Part shown: positions 1-9,706 of the stretch, piece after piece
Layout of the letters: every line of letters starts with the position of its first letter
Position numbering within the stretch: position 1 is the stretch's first letter
DNA from: Shewanella jiangmenensis
Lineage (GTDB): Bacteria; Pseudomonadota; Gammaproteobacteria; Enterobacterales; Shewanellaceae
DNA: 64,000 bases
Assembly (NCBI RefSeq): GCF_018596335.1
Contig: NZ_JAHEPS010000007.1
Span: forward strand, 62,001-126,000
Reading direction: 5' to 3'
Made by a program: the position numbers and the translations under genes
Notes under the pieces: generated by a model
Told to the model about the DNA's origin: nothing
The model's database searches: none
What the model saw: the letters and a program-made list of their open reading frames with translations, nothing else

Positions 1-1
1 G

Positions 2-532
2 CAGCAGCCAAATCCTGTGCATCTTCTTATCCCCAAAGGGCGCAGCTTCAACAGTCTGTTGCCGCGCCTGCCCTGCCCGGTATCTGAGCTACGCCCGGGC
101 ATGCGCATCGACAGCGGCAATTTACACATTCATGTGCTGCCGATGACAGATCAGCAAGGCTACGATGAGCTGCTGTGGAGCGCCGATTTCAACATAGTTC
201 GCGGCGAAGACTCCTTCCTTCGGGCTCAATGGGCCGCCAAACCCTTCATTTGGCACATTTATCCGCAGGAAGATGATTATCATCTGGTAAAATTAGAAGC
301 TTTTATGCGCCTTTACTGCGATAATCTTGCTCCTGATTTGGCAAGCTGCTGGCAGAAACTGAACCTGGCGTTCAATCAGCAGCTGCCGCAAGCAGTGCAA
401 CAGCACTGGGAAGCGTTAACTGAATTCGATAGCGCCCTTGAGGCTCACGCCAAGCAATGGCCAATTGATGCACTAAAGACGGCTGATCTGGCCACAAGGC
501 TAGTGCAATTCGTCAAAAAATCGTTAAGATAG
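2..532 (+). CDS. earP: EF-P arginine rhamnosyltransferase EarP (C-terminal part)
   Basis: EarP transfers rhamnose from dTDP-rhamnose to a conserved arginine of elongation factor P in the cytoplasm. Only the last ~176 residues lie in the window; the reading frame is open back to base 2, so this is a gene cut by the window edge and not a short gene starting at the GTG at 17. The segment carries the EarP-typical stretch FNIVRGEDSFLRAQWAAKPF, followed by WHIYPQEDDYH, a region belonging to the nucleotide-sugar-binding C-terminal Rossmann domain of this family. The gene stops 40 bp before efp on the same strand, the usual earP-efp pairing. The partner EF-P has arginine at the modification position, which fits this modification branch rather than the EpmA lysylation branch. 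Confidence 0.9.
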   Translation, partial: QQPNPVHLLIPKGRSFNSLLPRLPCPVSELRPGMRIDSGNLHIHVLPMTDQQGYDELLWSADFNIVRGEDSFLRAQWAAKPFIWHIYPQEDDYHLVKLEAFMRLYCDNLAPDLASCWQKLNLAFNQQLPQAVQQHWEALTEFDSALEAHAKQWPIDALKTADLATRLVQFVKKSLR

Positions 533-572
533 CGCCTTAAAGTAAAACGTCCAAGATATAGGAAATTTAGTA

Positions 573-1139
573 ATGAAAACTGCTCATGAAATCCGTCCCG
601 GTAACGTGATCATGTTTAACGACAGCCCATGGGTTGTTCAGAAGACTGAAACCACCCGTTCAGGCCGTAACGCTGCCATCGTTAAGATGAAGCTGAAAAA
701 CCTGCTCATCGAGTCATCTACCGAGACCACCTTCAAGGGTGAAGACAAGATGGACGTTATCATTCTTGAGCGTCTGGATTGCACCTACTCTTACTTTGCC
801 GATCCAATGTACGTATTCATGGATGCCGAGTACAACCAGTACGACGTAGAAGCTGAAAACGTAGGCGACGCTGCCCGTTACATCGTTGACGGCATGGAAG
901 AGACCTGTCAGGTAACTTTCTACGACGGCAAAGCTATCTCTGTTGAACTGCCAACCACCATCATCCGTGAAGTGGGCTACACCGAGCCAGCCGCCCGTGG
1001 CGACACCTCTGGTAAAGTCATGAAGCCTGCCAAGATTGTTGGCAGCGACATCGAAATCATGGTTGCTGACTTCGTTAAAGAAGGCGACAAGATTGAAATC
1101 GACACCCGTACCGGTGAATTCAAGAAGCGCGTAAACTAA
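573..1139 (+). CDS. efp: Elongation factor P
   Basis: EF-P binds the ribosome between the P and E sites and rescues stalling at polyproline stretches. The 188-residue length is standard and the three-domain fold is complete, ending [12 protein letters not shown]. The tip of domain I reads TTRSGRNAA with Arg32 at the modified position, matching the EarP-type (rhamnosylated) EF-P subfamily and the adjacent earP gene. The ATG start is preceded by TAGGAAATT. A strong hairpin terminator follows the stop codon. Nothing suggests truncation or unusual composition. Confidence 0.97.
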   Translation: MKTAHEIRPGNVIMFNDSPWVVQKTETTRSGRNAAIVKMKLKNLLIESSTETTFKGEDKMDVIILERLDCTYSYFADPMYVFMDAEYNQYDVEAENVGDAARYIVDGMEETCQVTFYDGKAISVELPTTIIREVGYTEPAARGDTSGKVMKPAKIVGSDIEIMVADFVKEGDKIEIDTRTGEFKKRVN

Positions 1140-1182
1140 TCGCCCTTCCCGATTTCTGACGCGGTAAACGTCAGGTCGATTT

Positions 1183-1209
1183 AAAAGCCAGCATCACGCT
1201 GGCTTTTTT
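1183..1209 (+). terminator. Rho-independent terminator of efp
   Basis: A 7-bp stem AGCCAGC/GCTGGCT (1186-1192 with 1198-1204) with a 5-base loop is followed by a run of six T residues, 45 bp after the efp stop codon. Confidence 0.85.
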
Positions 1210-1242
1210 GTTTTTCACGCCCGGGCGACAAACGCCAGCCAT

Positions 1243-1272
1243 AAAAAACGCCCGCTGCATGGCGGGCGTTTT
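1243..1272 (-). terminator. Terminator of the TonB-dependent receptor gene
   Basis: On the minus strand an 8-bp stem (ACGCCCGC at 1248-1255 paired with GCGGGCGT at 1262-1269) is followed by a T run. A-rich bases on one side and T-rich on the other mean it could act in both directions. It lies 40 bp past the receptor stop codon and is separate from the efp hairpin. Confidence 0.8.
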
Positions 1273-1311
1273 GGTCGCGCTAATCGCGCTAATCAGAACT
1301 TGACGCGCTTA

Positions 1312-3840
1312 TCAAAACTTGATGGTCACGCCACCGTAGTACTGACGGCCAATGGTGTCGTACACCTCAGGCACAGTGCCGGCTTCGTTGCCGCTCGCCA
1401 CCATCTGCGGCGCTTCATCGGTCAGGTTCTTGATGCCGAGGGTTGCGCTGATGCTGTCGGTGATGTGGTACATGCCAGACACATTGTGGTACAGCACGGC
1501 GTCGGTCTTGTCACCGTAGTTGATGTCTTCCATAGCGCCGATAAGACGGTTGGAGTACATCACACTCCAGTCACCCTGACCTGCCTGGATAGAGAATGAG
1601 TTCTTCCACTTGGCATAGCCGCCGAACATGCCGCCGATGGTGCCGGTGTAGTCCACGCCATCCTGCTCAAACTTCACCAGATAAGTGGCGTCGTTGTTCA
1701 CTTTCCAATCCAGCCCCAAACCTTCGAAGCTGTAGGCCAGGTTAAAGTCAACGCCGCTGGTGTCCTGGTAGCCCACGTTGGTCAGCGGGTTGGTCAGGTT
1801 CTCAAGATTGCCATCCTGAGTGATTTTAAAGGTTTCACAGGCTGTGGCATCCCCAGCGTAACAGGCATCCAGACCGGCCTGCACGTCCAGACGGGAAATG
1901 GCGTTATCAATCTTGAAGCGCCAGTAATCCACGGTCACAGACATACCGTCAAGGTAAGAAGGCGAGTAAACAAAACCGGCGGTGTACGACTCAGACTCTT
2001 CTGCCTGCAGGTTCGCGTCTGAGGTGTAGTTCACCAGAATTTGTGGGTCCTGCTCGTTACCCCAGGGGTCATTCAGGTAATCGTAGGAGCCGGTGTTACC
2101 ACCAAAGAGCTCACTGACGTTCGGGGCGCGGAAACCCGTTGCCGCCACGGTGCGCAGCATCAGCTCGTCGGTGGCCTCGTAGGTCAGACCCACTTTCCAG
2201 GTAGTGGCCTTACCAAAAGTCGAGTATTCGTCAAAGCGCAGTGCAAATTCACCGGTCAGCTTGTCGGTAAAGGGCACGCTGACTTCCTGATAAATCGAGA
2301 ACACATCGTAGTTGCCCTTGGTTGGGTCCTGCTGGGCAGCGGTGCCCTCGCCGGCCACAATCACAGGATCAGGATTGTAATAGCCGCTGTCGTAACGGTA
2401 TTCAGCTCCGAGGGCATAGCCCACTGAGCCTGCAGACACATCAAACAGTTCGCCGCTCATCAGCGCCGACACCAGATGCTGCTCGTTACCGCCATCGGTT
2501 TGCTCAAGGTAGCTGATGTCGTTGATGATGGCCTGAGTTAAGGGGTCGCCACCAAACCAGGCATCCTGATTGGCATAAATCGACTCTTCCATCTTCTTGG
2601 CGTTGATGGAGTTATTAACCCAGGTGGTGGCATCGTTCTTACCGTAGGTGTAAGACAAATCCCAGTTAAAACCGGTGTTGATGTCCATGGTACCAGCCAG
2701 CGCCACCGAGGCACGCAGAGTATCGGTATCCTGCTCGTAAACACGGCTGCCCACATCGTTGGTGCGGCGACGGTATTCAACGCGGCCGGTGTCGTCGGCT
2801 TTTACGCCGCCATCCAGCATAGCCTTGTCGAGGGTAATACACTTGGCCGGATCAACGCCTGGCTCGCCGCACACGCCCAGCATCACAGAGGCAGGCTGCG
2901 CCGCCATCATCTGCTCGGACTTACGCTTGGTGTACAGCAAATCACCGCTCAGTACCAGCTCATCGCCCAGCTCCTGGGTCATGTTGGCAAAGAAGCTGTA
3001 TTTGGTGCTTGGGGTTTGCAACCAGCTGTCCTGGGTGTAATCGTAACCGTAGTTGCGAGCAACCCAGTTGCCATTGTCATCCAGCATCTTGCCGCCGAGG
3101 GTGCCTTCCGGAATGTAAGAGCTGGCGCCCTTCTCTACCCAGTCGCGGTCTTTTTGCATCACGCCGCCGCGGTCTGAGTAAGACAGGCCAAAGGTGTAAT
3201 TGCCATTGTCGGTGTTAAAACCGTACAAACCTGACAGCTCCAGGTTTTCGCCGTCGCCTTCGCCGGCTACGCCGCCATTAACATCAAACTGGAAGCCTTC
3301 GAAATCCTTCTTGGTGATGATGTTAACCACGCCGGCGATGGCGTCGGAGCCATACACAGCCGAGGCGCCGTCTTTAAGGATTTCAACCCGGGCAATCATG
3401 GCCACGGGGATGGTGTTCAGATCCACCGCGCTGTCGGCACCTGAGCCTGAGTTCACCATACGGCGGCCATTCAGCAGCACCAGAGTACGGTTGGCGCCCA
3501 TACCACGCAAATCCACCTGCGCCACGCCATCGGCGCCATTGTTGGTGGTACCGCCCACCGCCATACCTGCCATGGCAGGCTGAGCCTGCAGCAGCTGATC
3601 TACCGAGGTGTAACCTTCGGCGCGGATAGCACCGGCATCAATCACGGTTACAGGCGACGCGGTTTCCATATCCTGACGGTTGATGCGCGAGCCGGTAACG
3701 GCAATACGCTCAACGTCTTTGGCCTGAGGCGCGCTCTCGTTGGTGGTTTCATTGGCGACAGCCTGTCCTGCCATCAAGCTGGCGGCAGAGGCCAGCAGTG
3801 CAGATTTAACAGCCCACGCAATAGGTTTGCTCTTCAACAT
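1312..3840 (-). CDS. TonB-dependent outer-membrane receptor
   Basis: Outer-membrane active transporter of the TonB-dependent receptor family; the substrate cannot be told from sequence. A signal peptide (residues 1 to about 29, ending GQAVA) is followed by a TonB-box-like segment (VERIAVTGSR), a plug domain with the typical LRGMGANRTLVLLNGRR and VEILKDGASAVYGSDAIAGV motifs (about 45-165), then a long beta-barrel ending in an aromatic residue (GGVTIKF). The length of 842 residues is normal. The ATG at 3840 is preferred to the in-frame TTG six bases upstream because AGGGAGA sits 9 bases before the ATG. No TonB/ExbBD or substrate-processing genes are nearby. A perfect CRP palindrome about 285 bp upstream suggests carbon or cAMP control, so a sugar or peptide ligand is possible but unproven. 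Confidence 0.92.
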   Translation of the reverse strand: MLKSKPIAWAVKSALLASAASLMAGQAVANETTNESAPQAKDVERIAVTGSRINRQDMETASPVTVIDAGAIRAEGYTSVDQLLQAQPAMAGMAVGGTTNNGADGVAQVDLRGMGANRTLVLLNGRRMVNSGSGADSAVDLNTIPVAMIARVEILKDGASAVYGSDAIAGVVNIITKKDFEGFQFDVNGGVAGEGDGENLELSGLYGFNTDNGNYTFGLSYSDRGGVMQKDRDWVEKGASSYIPEGTLGGKMLDDNGNWVARNYGYDYTQDSWLQTPSTKYSFFANMTQELGDELVLSGDLLYTKRKSEQMMAAQPASVMLGVCGEPGVDPAKCITLDKAMLDGGVKADDTGRVEYRRRTNDVGSRVYEQDTDTLRASVALAGTMDINTGFNWDLSYTYGKNDATTWVNNSINAKKMEESIYANQDAWFGGDPLTQAIINDISYLEQTDGGNEQHLVSALMSGELFDVSAGSVGYALGAEYRYDSGYYNPDPVIVAGEGTAAQQDPTKGNYDVFSIYQEVSVPFTDKLTGEFALRFDEYSTFGKATTWKVGLTYEATDELMLRTVAATGFRAPNVSELFGGNTGSYDYLNDPWGNEQDPQILVNYTSDANLQAEESESYTAGFVYSPSYLDGMSVTVDYWRFKIDNAISRLDVQAGLDACYAGDATACETFKITQDGNLENLTNPLTNVGYQDTSGVDFNLAYSFEGLGLDWKVNNDATYLVKFEQDGVDYTGTIGGMFGGYAKWKNSFSIQAGQGDWSVMYSNRLIGAMEDINYGDKTDAVLYHNVSGMYHITDSISATLGIKNLTDEAPQMVASGNEAGTVPEVYDTIGRQYYGGVTIKF

Positions 3841-4123
3841 TAACAATTTTCTCCCTGCTTATTTCGACTACGCCTGTAGTTTTAAAAAATTGGCGCTGTC
3901 CGATACTGTCCAAGCAGAAATCAATCGTCAAACCCACAAACCATTAACAAAACATCATACTAATTACTGACTTGTTATGAGATTATTTATTAAATTTACC
4001 TTAAATGTTTCTCTTGCGCGCTTAAGTGCATTTTTATTCATTTATGCAGATACATGGTGATACAGCTGGCGAGCTATGCAGCAATCAAGGACTTGTGCGA
4101 ATTAACATAGTAAAGGCGCTTAA

Positions 4124-4139
4124 TGTGATCTATATCACA
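4124..4139 (-). promoter_or_regulatory. CRP binding site (TGTGA-N6-TCACA)
   Basis: TGTGATCTATATCACA is a perfect 5+6+5 CRP palindrome. The only gene it can serve is the TonB-dependent receptor on the minus strand, whose start is about 285 bp away; the other neighbour (ruvB) points its 3' end here. Direction follows from this context, since the site itself is symmetric. No -10 at the classical -41.5 or -61.5 spacing is obvious, so the start site is not placed. Confidence 0.75.
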
Positions 4140-4252
4140 CTTATTTTGTGACCCATACCCAATAAATTGCCGTTTTTGCCATATCGCTTGCCAGAACTTT
4201 TGCCATATAGCCAGTAAAGCCAGCCCACGACGGCAAAATCCCTATCCGAAAA

Positions 4253-4304
4253 ACGCGCCGTTAGATTCAAAAAACGCTCCGTTCATGCAGTTATTTCCGC
4301 CGTT
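4253..4304. repeat. Three CCGTT direct repeats at exact 21-bp phase
   Basis: The pentamer CCGTT begins at 4258, 4279 and 4300, exactly 21 bp (two helical turns) apart. The first two copies share a longer AAAACGC(G/T)(C)CCGTT-like context. This is in the 721-bp gene-free region between ruvB and the TonB-dependent receptor. It could be a same-face regulator array or chance; no known regulator is recognised. Confidence 0.35.
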
Positions 4305-4425
4305 TTATTCACTTTTAGCTTTCACTTGTATCATCGATGCCTGTCGGCAGACAGAGTGAGTGAGTGGGTGAGATTGAGGTTTAAAACTTGATAAATTGCA
4401 CACTGAGCCTGCGCGGGCTGCTTTT

Positions 4426-4485
4426 GCAGACAACAAATATGGCAGACAACAAATATGGCAGACAACAAATATGGCAGACAACAAA
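4426..4485. repeat. 16-bp tandem repeat, 3.75 copies
   Basis: GCAGACAACAAATATG is repeated perfectly at 4426-4441, 4442-4457 and 4458-4473, with a fourth partial copy running straight into the ruvB terminator stem. The period is not a multiple of three, and the short open frames crossing it are low-complexity, so it is non-coding. Perfect identity suggests recent slippage expansion. Confidence 0.9.
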
Positions 4486-4506
4486 AAAGGACCCGAAGGT
4501 CCTTTT
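4485..4506 (-). terminator. Terminator of the yebC-ruvCAB region
   Basis: A 9-bp stem (AAAAGGACC/GGTCCTTTT) closed by a four-base loop, TTCG when read on the minus strand, followed there by a T run. It lies 56 bp after the ruvB stop. Confidence 0.88.
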
Positions 4507-4561
4507 ATGGCTGAGCGCATATCGTACTGGCTCTCGCCCTGCTTGATGCGTACTTATTTCT

Positions 4562-5566
4562 TCAATCAGGCATCAAAAGATCAAAGTGCTTGTAGGCCCG
4601 TGCGGTGGCAATGCGCCCCCTTGGGGTGCGCTGAATAAAGCCCTGCTGAATAAGAAAAGGCTCGAGCACATCTTCAATGGTTTCCCGCTCCTCGCCGATG
4701 GCGGCGGCAAGGTTATCGAGCCCCACCGGGCCGCCGGAAAACTTGTCGATAATGGCCAGCAGCAGTTTGCGGTCCATGTAATCAAAGCCTTCACTGTCGA
4801 CATCGAGTAAATCGAGCGCCGACTGGGCAACGGCGCGGCTAATGGCACCATCGTGTTTAACCTCGGCAAAGTCGCGCACCCGCCGCAGCAGCCGGTTGGC
4901 AATACGCGGAGTGCCACGGCTGCGACGGGCGATTTCTTCGGCGCCGCCTTCATCCATGGGAACGTCCATCACCCGTGCTGAGCGCCCCACGATAGTGGAC
5001 AGGTCGCGCACGTTGTAAAACTCAAGCCGAAGCGGAATACCAAAACGGGCCCGCAGCGGTGACGTCAAAGAGCCTGCGCGGGTCGTTGCGCCAACCAGGG
5101 TAAAAGGCGGCAAATCAAGTTTAATGGAGCGCGCGGCTGGCCCTTCGCCAATCATGATATCGAGCTGATAGTCTTCCATCGCGGGATAGAGAATTTCTTC
5201 CACCACCGGGCTTAGACGATGAATTTCATCGATAAAAAGCACATCGCCTTCTTCAAGATTGGTGAGCAGCGCGGCCAAGTCACCGGCCTTTTCCAGCACC
5301 GGGCCCGAAGTGGATTTGATATTCACGCCCATCTCGTTGGCAACGATATTGGCAAGGGTGGTTTTACCAAGCCCCGGCGGGCCGTAGATCAGCATATGAT
5401 CCAGCGCCTCGCCGCGCTTCTTGGCCGCCTCGATAAACACTTTGAGCTGGGCGCGGGTATCGTCCTGGCCGGTGTATTCATCGAGCAGCTTTGGCCGCAT
5501 GGCGCGGTCAATCAGCTCTTCCTGACCCAGGCTCTGGGGCTGAATAAGGCGGTCGGCCTCAATCAT
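4562..5566 (-). CDS. ruvB: Holliday junction helicase RuvB
   Basis: Hexameric AAA+ motor that drives branch migration of Holliday junctions together with RuvA. Walker A GPPGLGKT is at residues 62-69, Walker [10 protein letters not shown] at about 108-116, and the sensor/arginine-finger region [18 protein letters not shown] follows; the C-terminal winged helix ends [15 protein letters not shown]. The 334-residue length is standard. It is the last gene of the ruvC-ruvA-ruvB set, 42 bp downstream of ruvA. A terminator follows. I found no LexA box directly in front of the ruv genes here, unlike the E. coli ruvAB promoter. Confidence 0.98.
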   Translation of the reverse strand: MIEADRLIQPQSLGQEELIDRAMRPKLLDEYTGQDDTRAQLKVFIEAAKKRGEALDHMLIYGPPGLGKTTLANIVANEMGVNIKSTSGPVLEKAGDLAALLTNLEEGDVLFIDEIHRLSPVVEEILYPAMEDYQLDIMIGEGPAARSIKLDLPPFTLVGATTRAGSLTSPLRARFGIPLRLEFYNVRDLSTIVGRSARVMDVPMDEGGAEEIARRSRGTPRIANRLLRRVRDFAEVKHDGAISRAVAQSALDLLDVDSEGFDYMDRKLLLAIIDKFSGGPVGLDNLAAAIGEERETIEDVLEPFLIQQGFIQRTPRGRIATARAYKHFDLLMPD

Positions 5567-5608
5567 TGTGTTTGCTCCTTTAACTTACGCTTGCGTAAGC
5601 ATTACAGC

Positions 5609-6226
5609 TTAAATCATCGACTTGAGTGCAGCCTTGATAAGCTGCTCGGGATCCATGCCATCACGGTAGGCGGCTGATACCGCCTTGCTGGCCTGCTGTG
5701 GCTTGTAGCCAAGCGCCAGCAGCGCCGCGATGGCATCTTCTTCTGCACTTGCTTCCACCGGCGCTGGGGTGAAATTGCTTTTAAGCACGAACTCGCGCTC
5801 GGCGCCCATGGAGGCTTCCATCAAACTCTTGAGTTTGTCGCGCATTTCGACCAGCAGTCGCTCTGCGGTCTTTTTACCTACGCCCGGGAGCTTCACCAAG
5901 GTCGCCACATCATCACGCTCAAGGCAACCTATAAACTCTTTGGCGGTCATGCCGGACAAAATCGTCAGCGCGAGTTTAGGGCCAATGCCGTTTGCTTTAA
6001 TCAAGAGCCTGAACAGAGAGCGCTCTTCTTTGCTGATAAAGCCGTAAAGGAGCTGTGCATCCTCACGCACCACAAAATGGGTATAAAGCACCACCTCGTT
6101 ACCGGCGAGCGGCAGCTCGTAAAAGGACGTCAGCGGCATTTGCAGCTCGTAACCTACGCCGTGCACGTCCAGCAGCACTTCCGGGGCGTGCTTTTCAATC
6201 AAAATGCCTTTTAAACGACCTATCAT
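5609..6226 (-). CDS. ruvA: Holliday junction DNA helicase subunit RuvA
   Basis: RuvA tetramers bind the four-way junction and load RuvB. The 205-residue product starts [12 protein letters not shown], the family's conserved N-terminus, so the ATG at 6226 is used; the frame is open further upstream but that extension is not RuvA-like. Domain I (OB fold), the two helix-hairpin-helix motifs ([29 protein letters not shown]) and the C-terminal RuvB-binding three-helix domain are all present. The ATG overlaps the ruvC stop codon (ATGA), indicating translational coupling. Confidence 0.97.
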   Translation of the reverse strand: MIGRLKGILIEKHAPEVLLDVHGVGYELQMPLTSFYELPLAGNEVVLYTHFVVREDAQLLYGFISKEERSLFRLLIKANGIGPKLALTILSGMTAKEFIGCLERDDVATLVKLPGVGKKTAERLLVEMRDKLKSLMEASMGAEREFVLKSNFTPAPVEASAEEDAIAALLALGYKPQQASKAVSAAYRDGMDPEQLIKAALKSMI

Positions 6227-6744
6227 CTGTATCTTCCGTAAGTTCTGACGCTGGCACGGCCGCCAAGGGCCGCGAGACTCTGATGGGTGTGATAATGACA
6301 CATGGCAACTGCCAGCGCATCTGCGGCGTCGGCCTGCGGCGCCGCCGGCAGTTTAAGAAGCTGAGTCACCATGTGCTGCACCTGCGCCTTTTGCGCGCGG
6401 CCTGTGCCCACCACCGCATTTTTGATTTGGGTGGCGCTGTATTCAGCCACCGGCAAGCCTGCCACGGTGGCGGCGACTATCGCGGCGCCGCGGGCCTGAC
6501 CGAGCTTTAGCGCCGAATCGGCGTTTTTGGCCATAAACACCCGCTCGATGGCGAACTGGCTTGGCTGGTATTGGCGGATAATTTCCTGAAGCCCATCGAA
6601 GATTTGCTTGAGCCGCTCGGGCAACTCATCGCCACTGGTGCGAATACAGCCGCTGCCAAGATAGCGCTGCTCCCTACCCTGACACTGAATAATGCCGTAG
6701 CCGGTGACCCTTGAACCCGGGTCAACGCCCAAAATAATTGCCAT
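6223..6744 (-). CDS. ruvC: Holliday junction resolvase RuvC
   Basis: Dimeric endonuclease that cuts Holliday junctions symmetrically. The four acidic catalytic residues are present: Asp8 ([12 protein letters not shown]), Glu67 (FAIERVF), Asp139 and Asp142 ([10 protein letters not shown]), each one position later than in E. coli. The length is 173 residues. It lies 14 bp downstream of yebC and overlaps ruvA by four bases, so yebC, ruvC, ruvA and ruvB probably share transcripts. Confidence 0.97.
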   Translation of the reverse strand: MAIILGVDPGSRVTGYGIIQCQGREQRYLGSGCIRTSGDELPERLKQIFDGLQEIIRQYQPSQFAIERVFMAKNADSALKLGQARGAAIVAATVAGLPVAEYSATQIKNAVVGTGRAQKAQVQHMVTQLLKLPAAPQADAADALAVAMCHYHTHQSLAALGGRASVRTYGRYR

Positions 6745-6758
6745 AACGCTTTGGTTCC

Positions 6759-7505
6759 TCAGGGTTCGAGCTGTGCCAGCACCTCGTCACTGATGTCGGC
6801 ATTATGGTAAACCTCCTGCACATCATCGTGATCGTCAAGCTGGTCAATCAATTTTAAAAAGTCGGCGGCTGCCTCAGCATCGAGCACGGCGCGGGTGGCC
6901 GGCACCATGGTGACTTCGGCCGACAGCGCGATAAAACCGGCGCCATCGAGCGCATCTTTCACCGCACCAAAATCCTGCGCCGTAGTGTACACCTCAAAGC
7001 CATCATCGAGGGTCATTACATCCTCAGCGCCCGCCTCCAGCGCCGCGTCCATCAGCGCCTCTTCATCGGTATCAGCAGCGTACATAATCACGCCGCGCTT
7101 GCTGAAGAGATAAGCGACTGAGCCGTCTGTACCAAGATTGCCGCCGTGGCGGTTAAAGGCGTTACGAACGCCGGTCACGGCGCGGTTGCGGTTATCGGTC
7201 ATGCATTCGACCATCACCGCCGTGCCGCCCGGGCCATAGCCTTCGTAGATAAGGGTTTCGAGGTTATCGCCATCAAGCTCGCCGGCACCGCGCTTAATGG
7301 CGCGCTCGACCGTGTCGCGGGTCATATTGGCACCAAGGCCCTTGTCGATGGCGGCGCGAAGTCTTGGGTTGGCATCGGGATCGGCGCCGCCCTCACGGGC
7401 CGCTACCACCAGTTCGCGGATAAGCTTGGTGAAGAGCTTGCCGCGCTTGGCATCCTGCGCCGCTTTACGATGCCTGATGTTGGCCCATTTGCTGTGTCCG
7501 GCCAT
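6759..7505 (-). CDS. yebC: YebC/PmpR (TACO1) family protein
   Basis: Member of the widespread YebC/TACO1 family, long annotated as transcriptional regulators and more recently tied to translation of difficult proline-rich stretches. The start [23 protein letters not shown] is the family signature, and the 248-residue length is typical. It stands directly upstream of ruvC, the usual arrangement in gammaproteobacteria. About 230 bp separate it from aspS upstream, with an aspS terminator in between, so it probably has its own promoter. Confidence 0.95.
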   Translation of the reverse strand: MAGHSKWANIRHRKAAQDAKRGKLFTKLIRELVVAAREGGADPDANPRLRAAIDKGLGANMTRDTVERAIKRGAGELDGDNLETLIYEGYGPGGTAVMVECMTDNRNRAVTGVRNAFNRHGGNLGTDGSVAYLFSKRGVIMYAADTDEEALMDAALEAGAEDVMTLDDGFEVYTTAQDFGAVKDALDGAGFIALSAEVTMVPATRAVLDAEAAADFLKLIDQLDDHDDVQEVYHNADISDEVLAQLEP

Positions 7506-7691
7506 GCTGCCTCCCTGTTGGCGCTCTGTTGGCTATCTTTGCCTTAGCCTGTGCCTGCTTTGCCTGTCTTTTGCTGGCTTTTGCTGTCTTTTGCTTTTGT
7601 CGTAGCCGTGGCCGTGGCCGACAGACTTGCCTGCGCCGCCAGCGTTAGCAGTGTTTTAGCTTGATGCGCAGAGCAAATTTATCAAACCCTG

Positions 7692-7725
7692 AAAAAGATA
7701 CCGAGGCATTCGCCCCGGTATTTTT
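7692..7725 (-). terminator. Terminator of aspS
   Basis: Ten-base stem ATACCGAGGC/GCCCCGGTAT (7698-7707 with 7712-7721, one mismatch) with flanking A and T runs, just past the aspS stop. Confidence 0.8.
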
Positions 7726-7733
7726 CTGACTTA

Positions 7734-9515
<1,782 letters not shown>

Positions 9516-9577
9516 TGAGAGTTATCCTTTTTCCGGCACCGGTGCGGCGGAAAGTTCGTTAAAAATAGTGACTGGGC

Positions 9578-9605
9578 ATTATAGAGAAAGAATGACGCCA
9601 GCCAA
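9578..9605 (-). promoter_or_regulatory. Sigma-70 promoter of aspS
   Basis: On the minus strand TTGGCT (9605-9600), a 16-bp spacer and a consensus TATAAT (9583-9578) lie about 60 bp before the aspS start codon. Confidence 0.7.
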
Positions 9606-9706
9606 AGCACTTCGCTTTTGGTCGGTGAAGTATCCAGCAAGATTTTGCCAAAGACCAGAGGGCAAGCGGGTCATTTCACCGCAAATGACCAAAATTTGCC
9701 CACACA

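Noticed and set aside
4426..4485. Possible CRISPR array
   Set aside because: Units are contiguous 16-mers without spacers and there are no cas genes.
4305..4520. Minus-strand open frame crossing the 16-bp repeats and the ruvB terminator
   Set aside because: Its translation is mostly the repeat and the terminator hairpin, with no ribosome site.
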